From positions 124,001 to 188,000 of the forward strand of contig OZ239982.1 of the NCBI GenBank assembly GCA_965197005.1: 64,000 nt of DNA, written 5' to 3'. Both the position numbers and the translations under genes were made by a program. This document shows, one piece after another, positions 36,349-45,318 of this stretch (positions are counted from its first letter, which is position 1; each line of letters opens with the position of its first letter). This stretch comes from G965197005 sp965197005 (lineage in GTDB: Bacteria > Pseudomonadota > Gammaproteobacteria > Pseudomonadales > Oceanobacteraceae). The notes below the pieces were generated by a model. That model was not told the DNA's origin. It ran no database searches and was given only the letters and a program-made list of their open reading frames with translations.

Positions 36349-37971
36349 CTACTTACAATTAACGTCATTAGCACCTTTATATGCACATTGATTGTCCGAC
36401 CAACGCAGCGCATTGAGCTTTAGCTGTTCTTTTTCTTGCTTTGATATAGAGGGGTCTTCTAGCCAAACTTTTGGCTCGTAAAAAAGCGGTATTTTTGCAT
36501 TAAACACTCGCCATGAGGGTTCGGCATGAGGCACTTTGGCATGATGTACTTGTGCTGTGTACAGTGCATTGGTTACTATGCCTAGTAGTATTAAAGTTAG
36601 AGTGAGGGCAGTTTGGATATGCCCGCTATGATAAGTGCTAGCGGTGTGCTTGAATAATATATTAGAGTGAGTTGTTGTCTCAGGCCATGCCAAAGCAGCC
36701 AATATGATCCACACAAATATAGAAAAAGGTGCATACGCAACACCAGATACTTGTGATAATAGCGCACCAGATATAACACAAAGTCCAAAAGATTGGCTCA
36801 TAAATATACTCAAAGAAGGTGCTGTTAAACCACTATTTAAGGTACTGCGTAGTGCATAAATATATTGATAAACCCCATAGCCAAGTGTTGCCAGTAATGA
36901 AGCCAGCCCCACTACACCATAAGAACTTAGCCATTGCACTACAGCGTTGTGTGGGTGGAACATGTCATCAATCCCAATCACAGGTAGGGCAAATTTAAAC
37001 CAATCTGCTCCCAGCCCCCATATAGGTGATTGTTGCCAATGTATCAGGCTTTGCTGCCAAATTTCCCAGCGGCTAGAGCTGATATCAAAGTTTGGATTGT
37101 TGCCCAATTGCTGAGCATGGGCAATACCAAGTGTGCGCTCAAGCCCCATACTGGGGTTATCAACATGGGCGATATTCGCAATCAATGCTCCCAGCAATAT
37201 AGGTAATATCAATGCCATGATGCGCAGCCACCAAGGTAGTGGACGAGCAATAAATAAAAACACCATAGCAACGATGACACTCGATAAAAATGCACCACGC
37301 CCACCCATCCAAAACACCAATCCCCAGCAAAGCGTTAAAAATCCAGTGCTGCTGAGTATGCGTAATCGGCTGATAGCAATTGCTGGCTGAGTAAGTTGGG
37401 AATGAGGTGTTGATAAAGGCAGTAATAGCAACCAACCTATAGGCAATAACAGTGCAACGATATGACCCAAGTGGCGTAAGTTAACAAAAAAAGGGGGGTC
37501 GGTAATCCAGTTATAGGTGCGAGGACTGGATAACAATCCCCATGTGAGAGCCAATATTGCCAGTATAAATAGAACTAAACCTATTAATGTGAGCGTTAAA
37601 ACACGTTTTTTAGCATGGGTGCATGTACGCAAATACGCATACAAATATACGCCAAAAACACTATGTGACAACCACTCAAGCCAGCGTGTTATACCTGCCC
37701 AAGGGTGTGCACCAAATAAAGTAGATATCAGCATGCTTATCAGCGTAGCGCATAGTAATTTTATAGCAGTAGGAGATAACAGTAAGCGAGTACGGGTAGC
37801 CAAACACAAGCCAACAAAGCCAAGCTCTAGAGTACTTGTAATAATACGCATGGTATCTAGCCGCCAAAAAACAGAAAAATGTTCACTCAGCAAAAGTGCT
37901 GCTGGTAACGAAACCACTAGCCATATTAAAGGTGCTGTTTGGTATGTAAAGTTAACGCCAAATGCCAACAA
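36349..37971 (-). CDS. O-antigen ligase / PglL-like membrane protein (Wzy_C family)
   Basis: A 540-residue protein with about 12 hydrophobic segments. The conserved ligase-like section is visible in the middle: SSSRWEIWQQSLIHWQQSP, WGLGADWF and the HPHNAVVQWLSSYGVVGL motif with the His used by O-antigen ligases and PglL/PilO-type O-oligosaccharyltransferases. The C-terminal soluble part of about 90 residues (ending KGANDVNCK) resembles the PglL tail. The start is TTG 37971: GGAG lies 6 bp upstream and no ATG occurs until codon 41. It could transfer the glycan made by the neighbouring locus to lipid A core or to protein. Confidence 0.82.
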   Translation of the reverse strand: MLAFGVNFTYQTAPLIWLVVSLPAALLLSEHFSVFWRLDTMRIITSTLELGFVGLCLATRTRLLLSPTAIKLLCATLISMLISTLFGAHPWAGITRWLEWLSHSVFGVYLYAYLRTCTHAKKRVLTLTLIGLVLFILAILALTWGLLSSPRTYNWITDPPFFVNLRHLGHIVALLLPIGWLLLLPLSTPHSQLTQPAIAISRLRILSSTGFLTLCWGLVFWMGGRGAFLSSVIVAMVFLFIARPLPWWLRIMALILPILLGALIANIAHVDNPSMGLERTLGIAHAQQLGNNPNFDISSSRWEIWQQSLIHWQQSPIWGLGADWFKFALPVIGIDDMFHPHNAVVQWLSSYGVVGLASLLATLGYGVYQYIYALRSTLNSGLTAPSLSIFMSQSFGLCVISGALLSQVSGVAYAPFSIFVWIILAALAWPETTTHSNILFKHTASTYHSGHIQTALTLTLILLGIVTNALYTAQVHHAKVPHAEPSWRVFNAKIPLFYEPKVWLEDPSISKQEKEQLKLNALRWSDNQCAYKGANDVNCK

Positions 37972-38308
37972 ATTATTACTCCAAGATAGCCATTAATTAG
38001 TAGATGAAATATAAAAAATAAGGTTTAAATTTTAGCCGCCGTATTAAAACAATGTTTTTTGTCGTTTGTATAATATGCGCTGCACGCTAACATGCTCTCC
38101 ATATTTTACAAGCTCCTAATTATAGAACCTTAAAAAAAGATTTCAGATTTATTGTATCTGGTGGTGCATACGCATTTTGTTATTGAATTGGCATGCTAAT
38201 GCTTCTTTTAAAGGCAACCAATGCAGATAGATGCTGGCTTTTTAGAAAATATGCTTTATCTGGAAAACAAAGCGTTACAAAGAAAATGAAATAAAACTAA
38301 AAAAGTAG
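37972..38308. other. Intergenic region upstream of the rRNA promoter
   Basis: No coding frame of note. A TATAAT at 38069-38074 has no good -35 partner. The rest is AT-rich and may hold upstream activating sequence for the rRNA promoter, which I cannot delimit. Confidence 0.4.
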
Positions 38309-38336
38309 TTGACGAAAGTTTTAAAGTCATTAGAAT
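38309..38336 (+). promoter_or_regulatory. Sigma70 promoter of the rRNA operon
   Basis: The -35 TTGACG (38309-38314) and -10 TAGAAT (38331-38336) are separated by 16 bp. A-rich sequence precedes the -35 (AAAACTAAAAAAG), resembling an UP element, and a GC-rich CGCCACC discriminator follows the -10, as is usual for growth-rate-regulated rRNA promoters. The 16S gene begins about 250 bp downstream. Confidence 0.8.
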
Positions 38337-38357
38337 ACGCCACCTCGCTAACGCAGA

Positions 38358-38438
38358 CAGGCATTTGCAAAGTAAAAAATGCCCTGTTTTAAGTTAGAGT
38401 TCTTTAAAAAATTAACAAAGATATTCGTGTGGGTACTT
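38358..38438 (+). promoter_or_regulatory. rRNA leader: boxB-like hairpin, boxA and left arm of the pre-16S processing stem
   Basis: ACAGGCATTT pairs with AAATGCCCTGT just before boxA (GTTCTTTAAAAA, 38399-38410), as in antitermination leaders. The same 12 bases recur in the 16S-23S spacer at 40221-40232. AGATATTCGTGTGGGTACTT (38419-38438) is complementary at 18 of 20 positions to 40150-40169 behind 16S, so the two should form the RNase III stem around pre-16S. Confidence 0.7.
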
Positions 38439-38587
38439 TCTGTAGTGTTGTAAAACACAAGCAAAAAGTACGTTAATTGGCAATAAGTTAATTGATGTAC
38501 AAAGCGACAGAAAGATACTCGTCAAAAGAGTTTTTCTGGAGCAAATGATTAGCTGGATTATTGAAAGATAAATCAGCAACAGTATAA

Positions 38588-40126
<1,539 letters not shown>

Positions 40127-40351
40127 AACGAAGTTTGCACATTGCATGTAAGTGCTCACACGAATATCTATTGTTAGAAGTAAGGATAAGGTTTAATTTT
40201 AATTAAGTCTTATTTTTATAGTTCTTTAAAAATTTGGACACATGAGAATATAAAATGAGATTCTCAAGCGAACCGGCGATTGTTTGGTTATCCTGAGCTG
40301 TTAATTTTCATCTACTTTACTTGTGGTAGATGAGGAAGTTTAGGGTTATAT
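40127..40351 (+). other. 16S-23S spacer without tRNA genes; processing arms and boxA
   Basis: The 225-bp spacer has neither tRNA-Ile nor tRNA-Ala. It contains the right arm of the pre-16S stem (40150-40169), a second boxA (40221-40232) and the left arm of the pre-23S stem. For the latter, GGACACATG (40236-40244), GAGATTCTC (40257-40265), AGCGAACCG (40267-40275) and CGATTG (40277-40282) are each complementary to segments at 44691-44800 behind 23S. Confidence 0.8.
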
Positions 40352-40879
40352 GATCAAGCAATTAAGCGTGCACGGTGGATGCCTTGGCATCTGGAGGCGA
40401 TGAAAGACGTGGTAGCCTGCGAAAAGTTTCGGGGAGGTGGCAAACAACCTTTGATCCGAAGATATCTGAATGGGGAAACCCAACAGCATAAGCTGTTATC
40501 AATAACTGAATACATAGGTTATTGAGGCGAACCGGGAGAACTGAAACATCTAAGTACCCCGAGGAAAAGAAATCAATCGAGATTCCCCAAGTAGCGGCGA
40601 GCGAACGGGGAGCAGCCCTTAAGTTGTATTATTTTTAGTGGAATGTTCTGGAAAGGGCAACCGCAGAAAGTGAAAGTCTTGTACACGAAAGGAATAATAC
40701 AATGAAGACGAGTAGGTCGGGACACGAGAAATCCTGACTGAATATGGGGGGACCATCCTCCAAGGCTAAATACTCCCAGATGACCGATAGTGAACCAGTA
40801 CCGTGAGGGAAAGGCGAAAAGAACCCCTGTGAGGGGAGTGAAATAGACCCTGAAACCGTGTACGTACAAGCAGTCAGAG

Positions 40880-41081
40880 CCCAGCACCTAAATAGTTTGG
40901 TAACTATATGGTGCATTGCTTAAAGAAAACAAGCAAACAAAGTTCAAAGATGATAAGTAGTAAAGAGTAAGGAATGGGTTTACCCAGCACCTAAACGCTC
41001 TTAGAAAACGTAAACTCATCATATTTAGATGTTTTTTTAAAATCATATTGAACAAGCAAACCAGACCGTTTAGGTGCTGGG
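40880..41081 (+). mobile_element. 23S intervening sequence 1 (helix 25), non-coding
   Basis: The normal helix-25 tip is replaced by about 202 nt bounded by CCCAGCACCTAAA (40880-40892) and its perfect reverse complement (41069-41081). A further internal copy (ACCCAGCACCTAAACG, 40982-40997) pairs over 16 bases with 41067-41082, so two alternative stems are possible. The first copy also forms its own hairpin with GGTGC near 40915. No reading frame of note. The end sequence is shared with intervening sequence 3. Confidence 0.85.
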
Positions 41082-41691
41082 TGATGGCGTACCTTTTGTA
41101 TAATGGGTCAGCGACTTAATGTTAGTGGCAAGGTTAAGCGAATAGCGGAGCCGTAGGGAAACCGAGTGTTAACTGCGCGAATAGTCGCTAGCATTAGACC
41201 CGAAACCGGGCGATCTATCCATGAGCAGGTTGAAGGTTGAGTAACATCAACTGGAGGACCGAACCCACTTATGTTGAAAAATGAGGGGATGACTTGTGGA
41301 TAGGAGTGAAAGGCTAATCAAGCCCGGAGATAGCTGGTTCTCCTCGAAAGCTATTTAGGTAGCGCCTCGGACGAATACCTGTGGGGGTAGAGCACTGTTA
41401 AGGCTAGGGGGTCATCCCGACTTACCAACCCTTTGCAAACTCCGAATACCACAGAGTACTATCCGGGAGACACACGGCGGGTGCTAACGTCCGTCGTGGA
41501 AAGGGAAACAACCCAGACCGTCAGCTAAGGTCCCAAAGTTACAGTTAAGTGGGAAACGATGTGGGAAGGCACAGACAGCTAGGAGGTTGGCTTAGAAGCA
41601 GCCATCCTTTAAAGAAAGCGTAATAGCTCACTAGTCGAGTCGGCCTGCGCGGAAGATATAACGGGGCTAAAACTGTACACCGAAGCTACGG

Positions 41692-42160
41692 GTTCAGAGG
41701 ACTGAAGACAGAGGACAGAAGAAAGATGAAACACCAACGGACGCAAAATCCAGTTAACTCAATAAAAAGTTTTGAAGACTTAGAAGTGTTTAAGAAAGCG
41801 TATGCGATTTCTTTAGAAGTACATACAACAAGCTTAAGATTTCCTAAGAACGAACAACTCAATGGGTTAGTAGATCAAATGCGCAGAGCCAGCAAAGGCA
41901 TTTGTGCAAACATAGCGGAAGGCTATGGCAAGCAACGCATATCCAAAGCCGAATTTAAACGCTACTTAAGTATGGCGATAGGTTCAGCCGATGAGATGCG
42001 AGTGTGGACAAGATACAGTTTGGATCTTGGCTACATTAGCAACGAGACATGGCAGTCTTGGCGTAAGACATACCAAGACATAGCAAAAATGTTAACGGGC
42101 TTGCACAAGAGTTGGGGTTAAGCAATCAGTCATCAGTCTACTGTCTTCAGTCTTCTGAAC
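41692..42160 (+). mobile_element. 23S intervening sequence 2 (helix 45), coding
   Basis: About 469 nt inserted in helix 45. The left end GTTCAGAGGACTGAAGACAG (41692-41711) matches the reverse complement of 42141-42160 at 19 of 20 positions, giving the long stem typical of RNase III-processed IVSs. The arms contain GGACTGA/GGACAGA heptamer-like repeats that recur in the intergenic region behind 5S. It encodes the IVS protein at 41726-42121. Confidence 0.92.
41726..42121 (+). CDS. 23S rRNA intervening-sequence protein (four-helix bundle family)
   Basis: A 131-residue protein lying wholly inside the helix-45 insertion of 23S. It has SFEDLEVFKKAYAISLEVH, LVDQMRRASKGICANIAEGYG, the FKRYLSMAIGSADEMRVWT segment and a final helix YQDIAKMLTGLHKSWG; this pattern defines the four-helix-bundle S23/IVP family that travels with 23S IVSs. 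Its biochemical role is unknown; nucleic-acid binding has been suggested from structure and location. The frame runs in the rRNA sense and would be translated from pre-rRNA or the excised piece. AGAAGAAAG precedes the ATG. Confidence 0.93.
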   Translation: MKHQRTQNPVNSIKSFEDLEVFKKAYAISLEVHTTSLRFPKNEQLNGLVDQMRRASKGICANIAEGYGKQRISKAEFKRYLSMAIGSADEMRVWTRYSLDLGYISNETWQSWRKTYQDIAKMLTGLHKSWG

Positions 42161-42922
42161 GGTAGAGGAGCGTTCTGTAAGCCGTTGAAGGTCAAGCTGA
42201 GAAGCAGGCTGGAGGTATCAGAAGTGCGAATGCTGACATGAGTAACGATAAAGGGGGTGAAAAACCCCCTCGCCGGAAACCCAAGGGTTCCTGTCCAACG
42301 TTAATCGGGGCAGGGTGAGTCGGTCCCTAAGACGAGGCTGAGAAGCGTAGTCGATGGGAAGCAGGTTAATATTCCTGCACCTTTTTGTATTGCGATGGGG
42401 AGACGGAGAAGGCTAGGCCAGCACGGCGATGGTAGTCCGTGTTTAAGGTAGTAGGCTGTGATTTTAGGCAAATCCGGAATCACAAGGCCGAGAACTGATG
42501 ACGGTGACACTACGGTGTCCGAAGTGGTTGATGCCATGCTTCCAGGAAAATCCTCTAAGCATCAGATACAAAGAGACCGTACCCAAAACCGACACAGGTG
42601 GGTAGGTAGAGAATACCAAGGCGCTTGAGAGAACTTAGGTGAAGGAACTAGGCAAAATGGCACCGTAACTTCGGGAGAAGGTGCGCTGGTTTTGGTGAAG
42701 CACTTGCTGCTTAAGCTGAGACCAGTCGAAGATACCAGGTGGCTGCGACTGTTTATTAAAAACACAGCACTCTGCAAACACGAAAGTGGACGTATAGGGT
42801 GTGACGCCTGCCCGGTGCTTGAAGGTTAATTGATGGGGTTACCCAGCACCTAAATTTTTTTACTTGTAAGTATTTTCTTTTTGTTTGAATTAAGTGGAAG
42901 TTCAGAAACTGCATTTCAGAAA

Positions 42923-43242
42923 TGGAATTTAGGGGCTGGGCAAGCCACAAAAAGGTTAAAAGATATATTATGTTCTACGTTTACTGCATTCAATCCTTAA
43001 ATGATGAAAGTCGATTTTATATAGGCAGTAGTAATAATCTAAGACGTCGTCTTAGAGAGCACAATAATCAAGAAAACCAGTCAACCAAGAATCAACAGTG
43101 GCGCATCGTCTATTACGAAGCGTATTTGACAGAAAAAGCTGCTAGGATTCGAGAACAAAGACTCAAACAACACGGAAAAACAAAACAAGCACTAATGCAA
43201 CGAATTAAAGAAAGTCTGGGCTTGCCCAGCCCCTAAATTCCA
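42923..43242 (+). repeat. Nested element with 24-bp perfect terminal inverted repeats
   Basis: TGGAATTTAGGGGCTGGGCA... at 42923-42946 is the exact reverse complement of 43219-43242. The arms use the variant core CCCAGCCCC instead of the CCCAGCACC of the outer ends. The 320-bp unit contains just the GIY-YIG frame, whose last codons (LGLPSP and TAA) lie in the right arm. It looks like a cassette inserted into an older CCCAGCACC element. Confidence 0.85.
42970..43236 (+). CDS. Small GIY-YIG endonuclease-like protein inside 23S
   Basis: An 88-residue GIY-YIG domain. YVYCI at residues 3-7 corresponds to GIY; FYIGSSNNLRRRLREH carries YIG and the catalytic-type Arg. IVYYEAYLTEKAARIREQRLK holds the conserved Glu region, followed by a KTKQALMQRIK tail. 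It matches the short UPF0213/YhbQ-like group. The longer frame begins at 42922, but MFYVYC at 42970 is the family N-terminus. It is encoded in the rRNA sense, and no strong ribosome-binding site is seen. It may promote spread of the insertion by cutting insertion-free 23S genes, by analogy with homing nucleases; this is inference. Confidence 0.88.
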   Translation: MFYVYCIQSLNDESRFYIGSSNNLRRRLREHNNQENQSTKNQQWRIVYYEAYLTEKAARIREQRLKQHGKTKQALMQRIKESLGLPSP

Positions 43243-43513
43243 GAAGAGGAATAAAGAGGTTGGATAACAGACAAATTTAATTGAAAGCAAGGCATTAAGA
43301 TGATGCAAATAATTAAAGAAAGTCTGGGCTTGCCCAGCCCCTAAATTCCAGAAGAGGAATAAAGAGGTTGGATAACAGACAAATTTAATTGAAAGCAAAG
43401 CATTAAGATGATGCAAATAATTAAAGAAAGTCTGGGCTTGCCCAGCCCCTAAATTCCAGAAGAGGAATAAAGAGGTTGGATAACAGACAAATTTAATTGA
43501 AAGCAAGGCATTA
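43203..43513 (+). repeat. Three tandem 108-bp repeats (2.9 copies) derived from the nuclease 3' end
   Basis: Copies start at 43203, 43311 and 43419, each opening AATTAAAGAAAGTCTGGGC; the last is cut after about 95 bp. They are nearly identical (one or two substitutions seen, such as GCAAGG/GCAAAG). The first copy includes the final codons and stop of the GIY-YIG gene, and later copies repeat that tail plus about 75 bp of downstream sequence. Each contains the short palindrome CTGGGCTTGCCCAG. The minus-strand 36-residue peptide repeat here is only a result of 108 being divisible by three. Confidence 0.92.
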
Positions 43514-43561
43514 GAGAAACAGAAAATTTAGGTGCTGGGGAAGCTCTTGATCGAAGCCCAA

Positions 43562-43643
<82 letters not shown>

Positions 43644-43905
43644 CGATGGCCACACTGTCTCCACCTAAGACTCAGTGAAATTGAAATTGCTGTTAAGATG
43701 CAGCATTCCCGCGGCTAGACGGAAAGACCCCGTGAACCTTTACTACAGCTTCACAGTGAACTTTGAATTAATTTGTGTAGGATAGCTGGGAGACATAGAA
43801 GCGCAGACGCCAGTTTGCGTGGAGTCGTCCTTGAAATACCAGCCTGATTGATTTGGGGTTCTAACTCAGATCTGTAATCCAGATCGAGGACACTGTGTGG
43901 TGGGT

Positions 43906-43948
<43 letters not shown>

Positions 43949-44026
43949 ACGAAGGTTGGCTAAGTATGGTCGGACATCATACGGTTAGTGTAATGGCACA
44001 AGCCAGCTTAACTGCGAGACGTACAT

Positions 44027-44068
<42 letters not shown>

Positions 44069-44069
44069 T

Positions 44070-44125
<56 letters not shown>

Positions 44126-44154
44126 ACCGCCCAAGAGTTCACATCGACGGCGGT

Positions 44155-44197
<43 letters not shown>

Positions 44198-44199
44198 CC

Positions 44200-44232
<33 letters not shown>

Positions 44233-44309
44233 TGGTACGCGAGCTGGGTTTAGAACGTCGTGAGACAGTTCGGTCCCTATCTGCCGTGGGCGTATGAGAT
44301 TTGAGAAGA

Positions 44310-44341
<32 letters not shown>

Positions 44342-44400
44342 GAACCACTGGTGTTCCGGTTGTGTCGCCAGACGCATTGCCGGGTAGCTACGTTCGGACA

Positions 44401-44434
<34 letters not shown>

Positions 44435-44568
44435 CCTTCAAGATGAGATCTCACTGACTCCTAGAGAGTCCTGTAGGGCCCAGTAAGACTAACTGGTTGA
44501 TAGGTCAGGTGTGTAAGCGTTGTGAGGCGTTGAGCTAACTGATACTAATTGCCCGTGAGGCTTGATCA

Positions 44569-44874
44569 TATAACCCCAAACTTCAGCTATCATCAATAAA
44601 GAAAGATGAAAGATGAAAGATGAAAAAGGGTAAAACAAGTCAACAATCAATACTTTGAAGAAAACAAAGTTATAGACAAACAACAACCGCAATCGACGGT
44701 TCGCTAAGGTTTTTAAGCAGAAAGCAGAAAGCAGAAAGCAGAAAGCAGAAAGCAGAAAGCAGAAAAAACAAAGAGAATCTCAATATAAACCCATGTGTCC
44801 AACCTTATTTTTATACTCTGTTCATTTTTAAAAAGCAGCAAAAAGAGCATTAAAACAAAGTATAAAAACCAGTT
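44569..44874 (+). other. 23S-5S spacer with heptamer repeats and right arm of the pre-23S stem
   Basis: The 306-bp spacer holds three GAAAGAT heptamers from 44601 and seven GCAGAAA heptamers at 44717-44765. CAATCG (44691-44696), CGGTTCGCT (44698-44706), GAGAATCTC (44773-44781) and CATGTGTCC (44792-44800) are complementary to the 16S-23S spacer and would form the processing stem. The GCAGAAA array lies inside this arm and would be bulged out. No tRNA gene is present. Confidence 0.8.
44717..44765 (+). repeat. Seven tandem GCAGAAA heptamers
   Basis: Seven exact copies of a 7-bp unit in the 23S-5S spacer. Other 7-bp arrays with different sequences stand at 44601, 45045 and 45277, so period seven is a shared feature of this neighbourhood. 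Confidence 0.95.
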
Positions 44875-44993
44875 TGCTTGACGACCATAGAGCAACGGAA
44901 CCACCTGACCCCATGCCGAACTCAGAAGTGAAACGTTGTATCGCCGATGGTAGTGTGGGGTTTCCCCATGTGAGAGTAGGTCATCGTCAAGCT
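44875..44993 (+). rRNA. rrf: 5S ribosomal RNA
   Basis: About 119 nt. Starts TGCTTGACGACCATAGAG and ends CGTCAAGC, which pairs with the start. The central CCACCTGACCCCATGCCGAA and CTCAGAAGTGAAACG, and GGTAGTGTGGGG...CCCCATGTGAGAGTAGG, are typical of bacterial 5S. Ends are set by comparison with E. coli. Confidence 0.97.
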
Positions 44994-45003
44994 CTTAAAC
45001 CCA

Positions 45004-45033
45004 AAAACCCAGTCATCGTACTGGGTTTTTTTT
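45004..45033 (+). terminator. Intrinsic terminator of the rRNA operon
   Basis: AAAACCCAGT (45004-45013), loop CATCGT, then ACTGGGTTTT followed by more T. This is a strong 10-bp stem with an eight-T tail, 10 bp behind 5S. Confidence 0.93.
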
Positions 45034-45040
45034 GCTTTTT

Positions 45041-45115
45041 CAGAGGACTGAGGACTGAGGACTGAGGTTTTACCCAGCCCCATGCGGAGCATGGTTCTGT
45101 CCTCTGTCCTCAGTC
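45041..45115. repeat. Palindromic repeat unit A with GGACTGA heptamers
   Basis: Three GGACTGA copies (45045-45065) are mirrored by CTCTGTCCTCAGTCC at the right end. Inside stands GGTTTTACCCAGCCCCATGC (45066-45085) with the small hairpin CCATGC-GGA-GCATGG (45080-45094). The heptamers resemble the arms of 23S intervening sequence 2, and the CCCAGCCCC core resembles intervening sequences 1 and 3. The unit would fold into one long hairpin. Confidence 0.8.
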
Positions 45116-45217
45116 CAGCAGTCACATTATTCCACAAAAAAACACCAATGTACTAGTACATTGAAACAGCATAAAAAAATATTGAATAGGTCTATATCAT
45201 AATGACAGGCTCAAGAT

Positions 45218-45311
45218 TCAGTCCTTGACCTCTGACCTCTGCCCAGCACCATGCAAAGCATGGGGCTGGGTAAAACCCCTGAACCCTGAACCCTGAACCC
45301 TGAACCCTGAC
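45218..45311. repeat. Palindromic repeat unit B with CCCTGAA heptamers
   Basis: CCCAGCACCATGC-AAA-GCATGGGGCTGGG (45242-45270) forms a 13-bp stem with one mismatch. Its right part with flank (45258-45277) is the exact reverse complement of 45066-45085 in unit A. On the left is a CTCTGAC-type doublet (TGACCTCTGACCTCTG); on the right stand four CCCTGAA copies plus a partial one (45277-45311). The 100 bp between units A and B carry no recognisable feature. Confidence 0.8.
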
Positions 45312-45318
45312 TCAGCCT

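Larger units (their letters stand above)
42841..43540 (+). mobile_element. 23S intervening sequence 3 (helix 68 region) carrying a GIY-YIG nuclease gene
   Basis: About 700 nt inserted where E. coli has a short hairpin between GGTTAATTGATGGGGTT and GAAGCTCTTGATCGAAG. Outer ends are CCCAGCACCTAAATTT (42842-42857) and its reverse complement (43524-43539), the same core as intervening sequence 1. Inside lies a second, 24-bp perfect inverted repeat (42923-42946 / 43219-43242) around the nuclease gene, then two further tandem 108-bp copies. No group I or group II intron core is recognised by eye, and inverted-repeat ends point to an IVS-type element rather than a self-splicing intron. Confidence 0.85.

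Noticed and set aside
40127..40351. tRNA-Ile or tRNA-Ala in the 16S-23S spacer
   Set aside because: No cloverleaf, TTCGAATC-type T-loop or CCA-like end is present in the 225 bp.
43192..43506. Minus-strand frame encoding a perfect 36-residue repeat three times
   Set aside because: It is antisense to rRNA and exists because the 108-bp tandem repeat is divisible by three; no start context or protein-like features beyond the repeat.
43203..43513. CRISPR-like array
   Set aside because: The unit is one 108-bp sequence repeated without variable spacers, and it contains the end of the nuclease gene.
42841..43540. Group I intron with homing endonuclease
   Set aside because: Kept only as an alternative: I see no recognisable P/Q/R/S core, the ends are inverted repeats, and the site is not one of the common 23S intron positions I know. 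A covariance search would decide.
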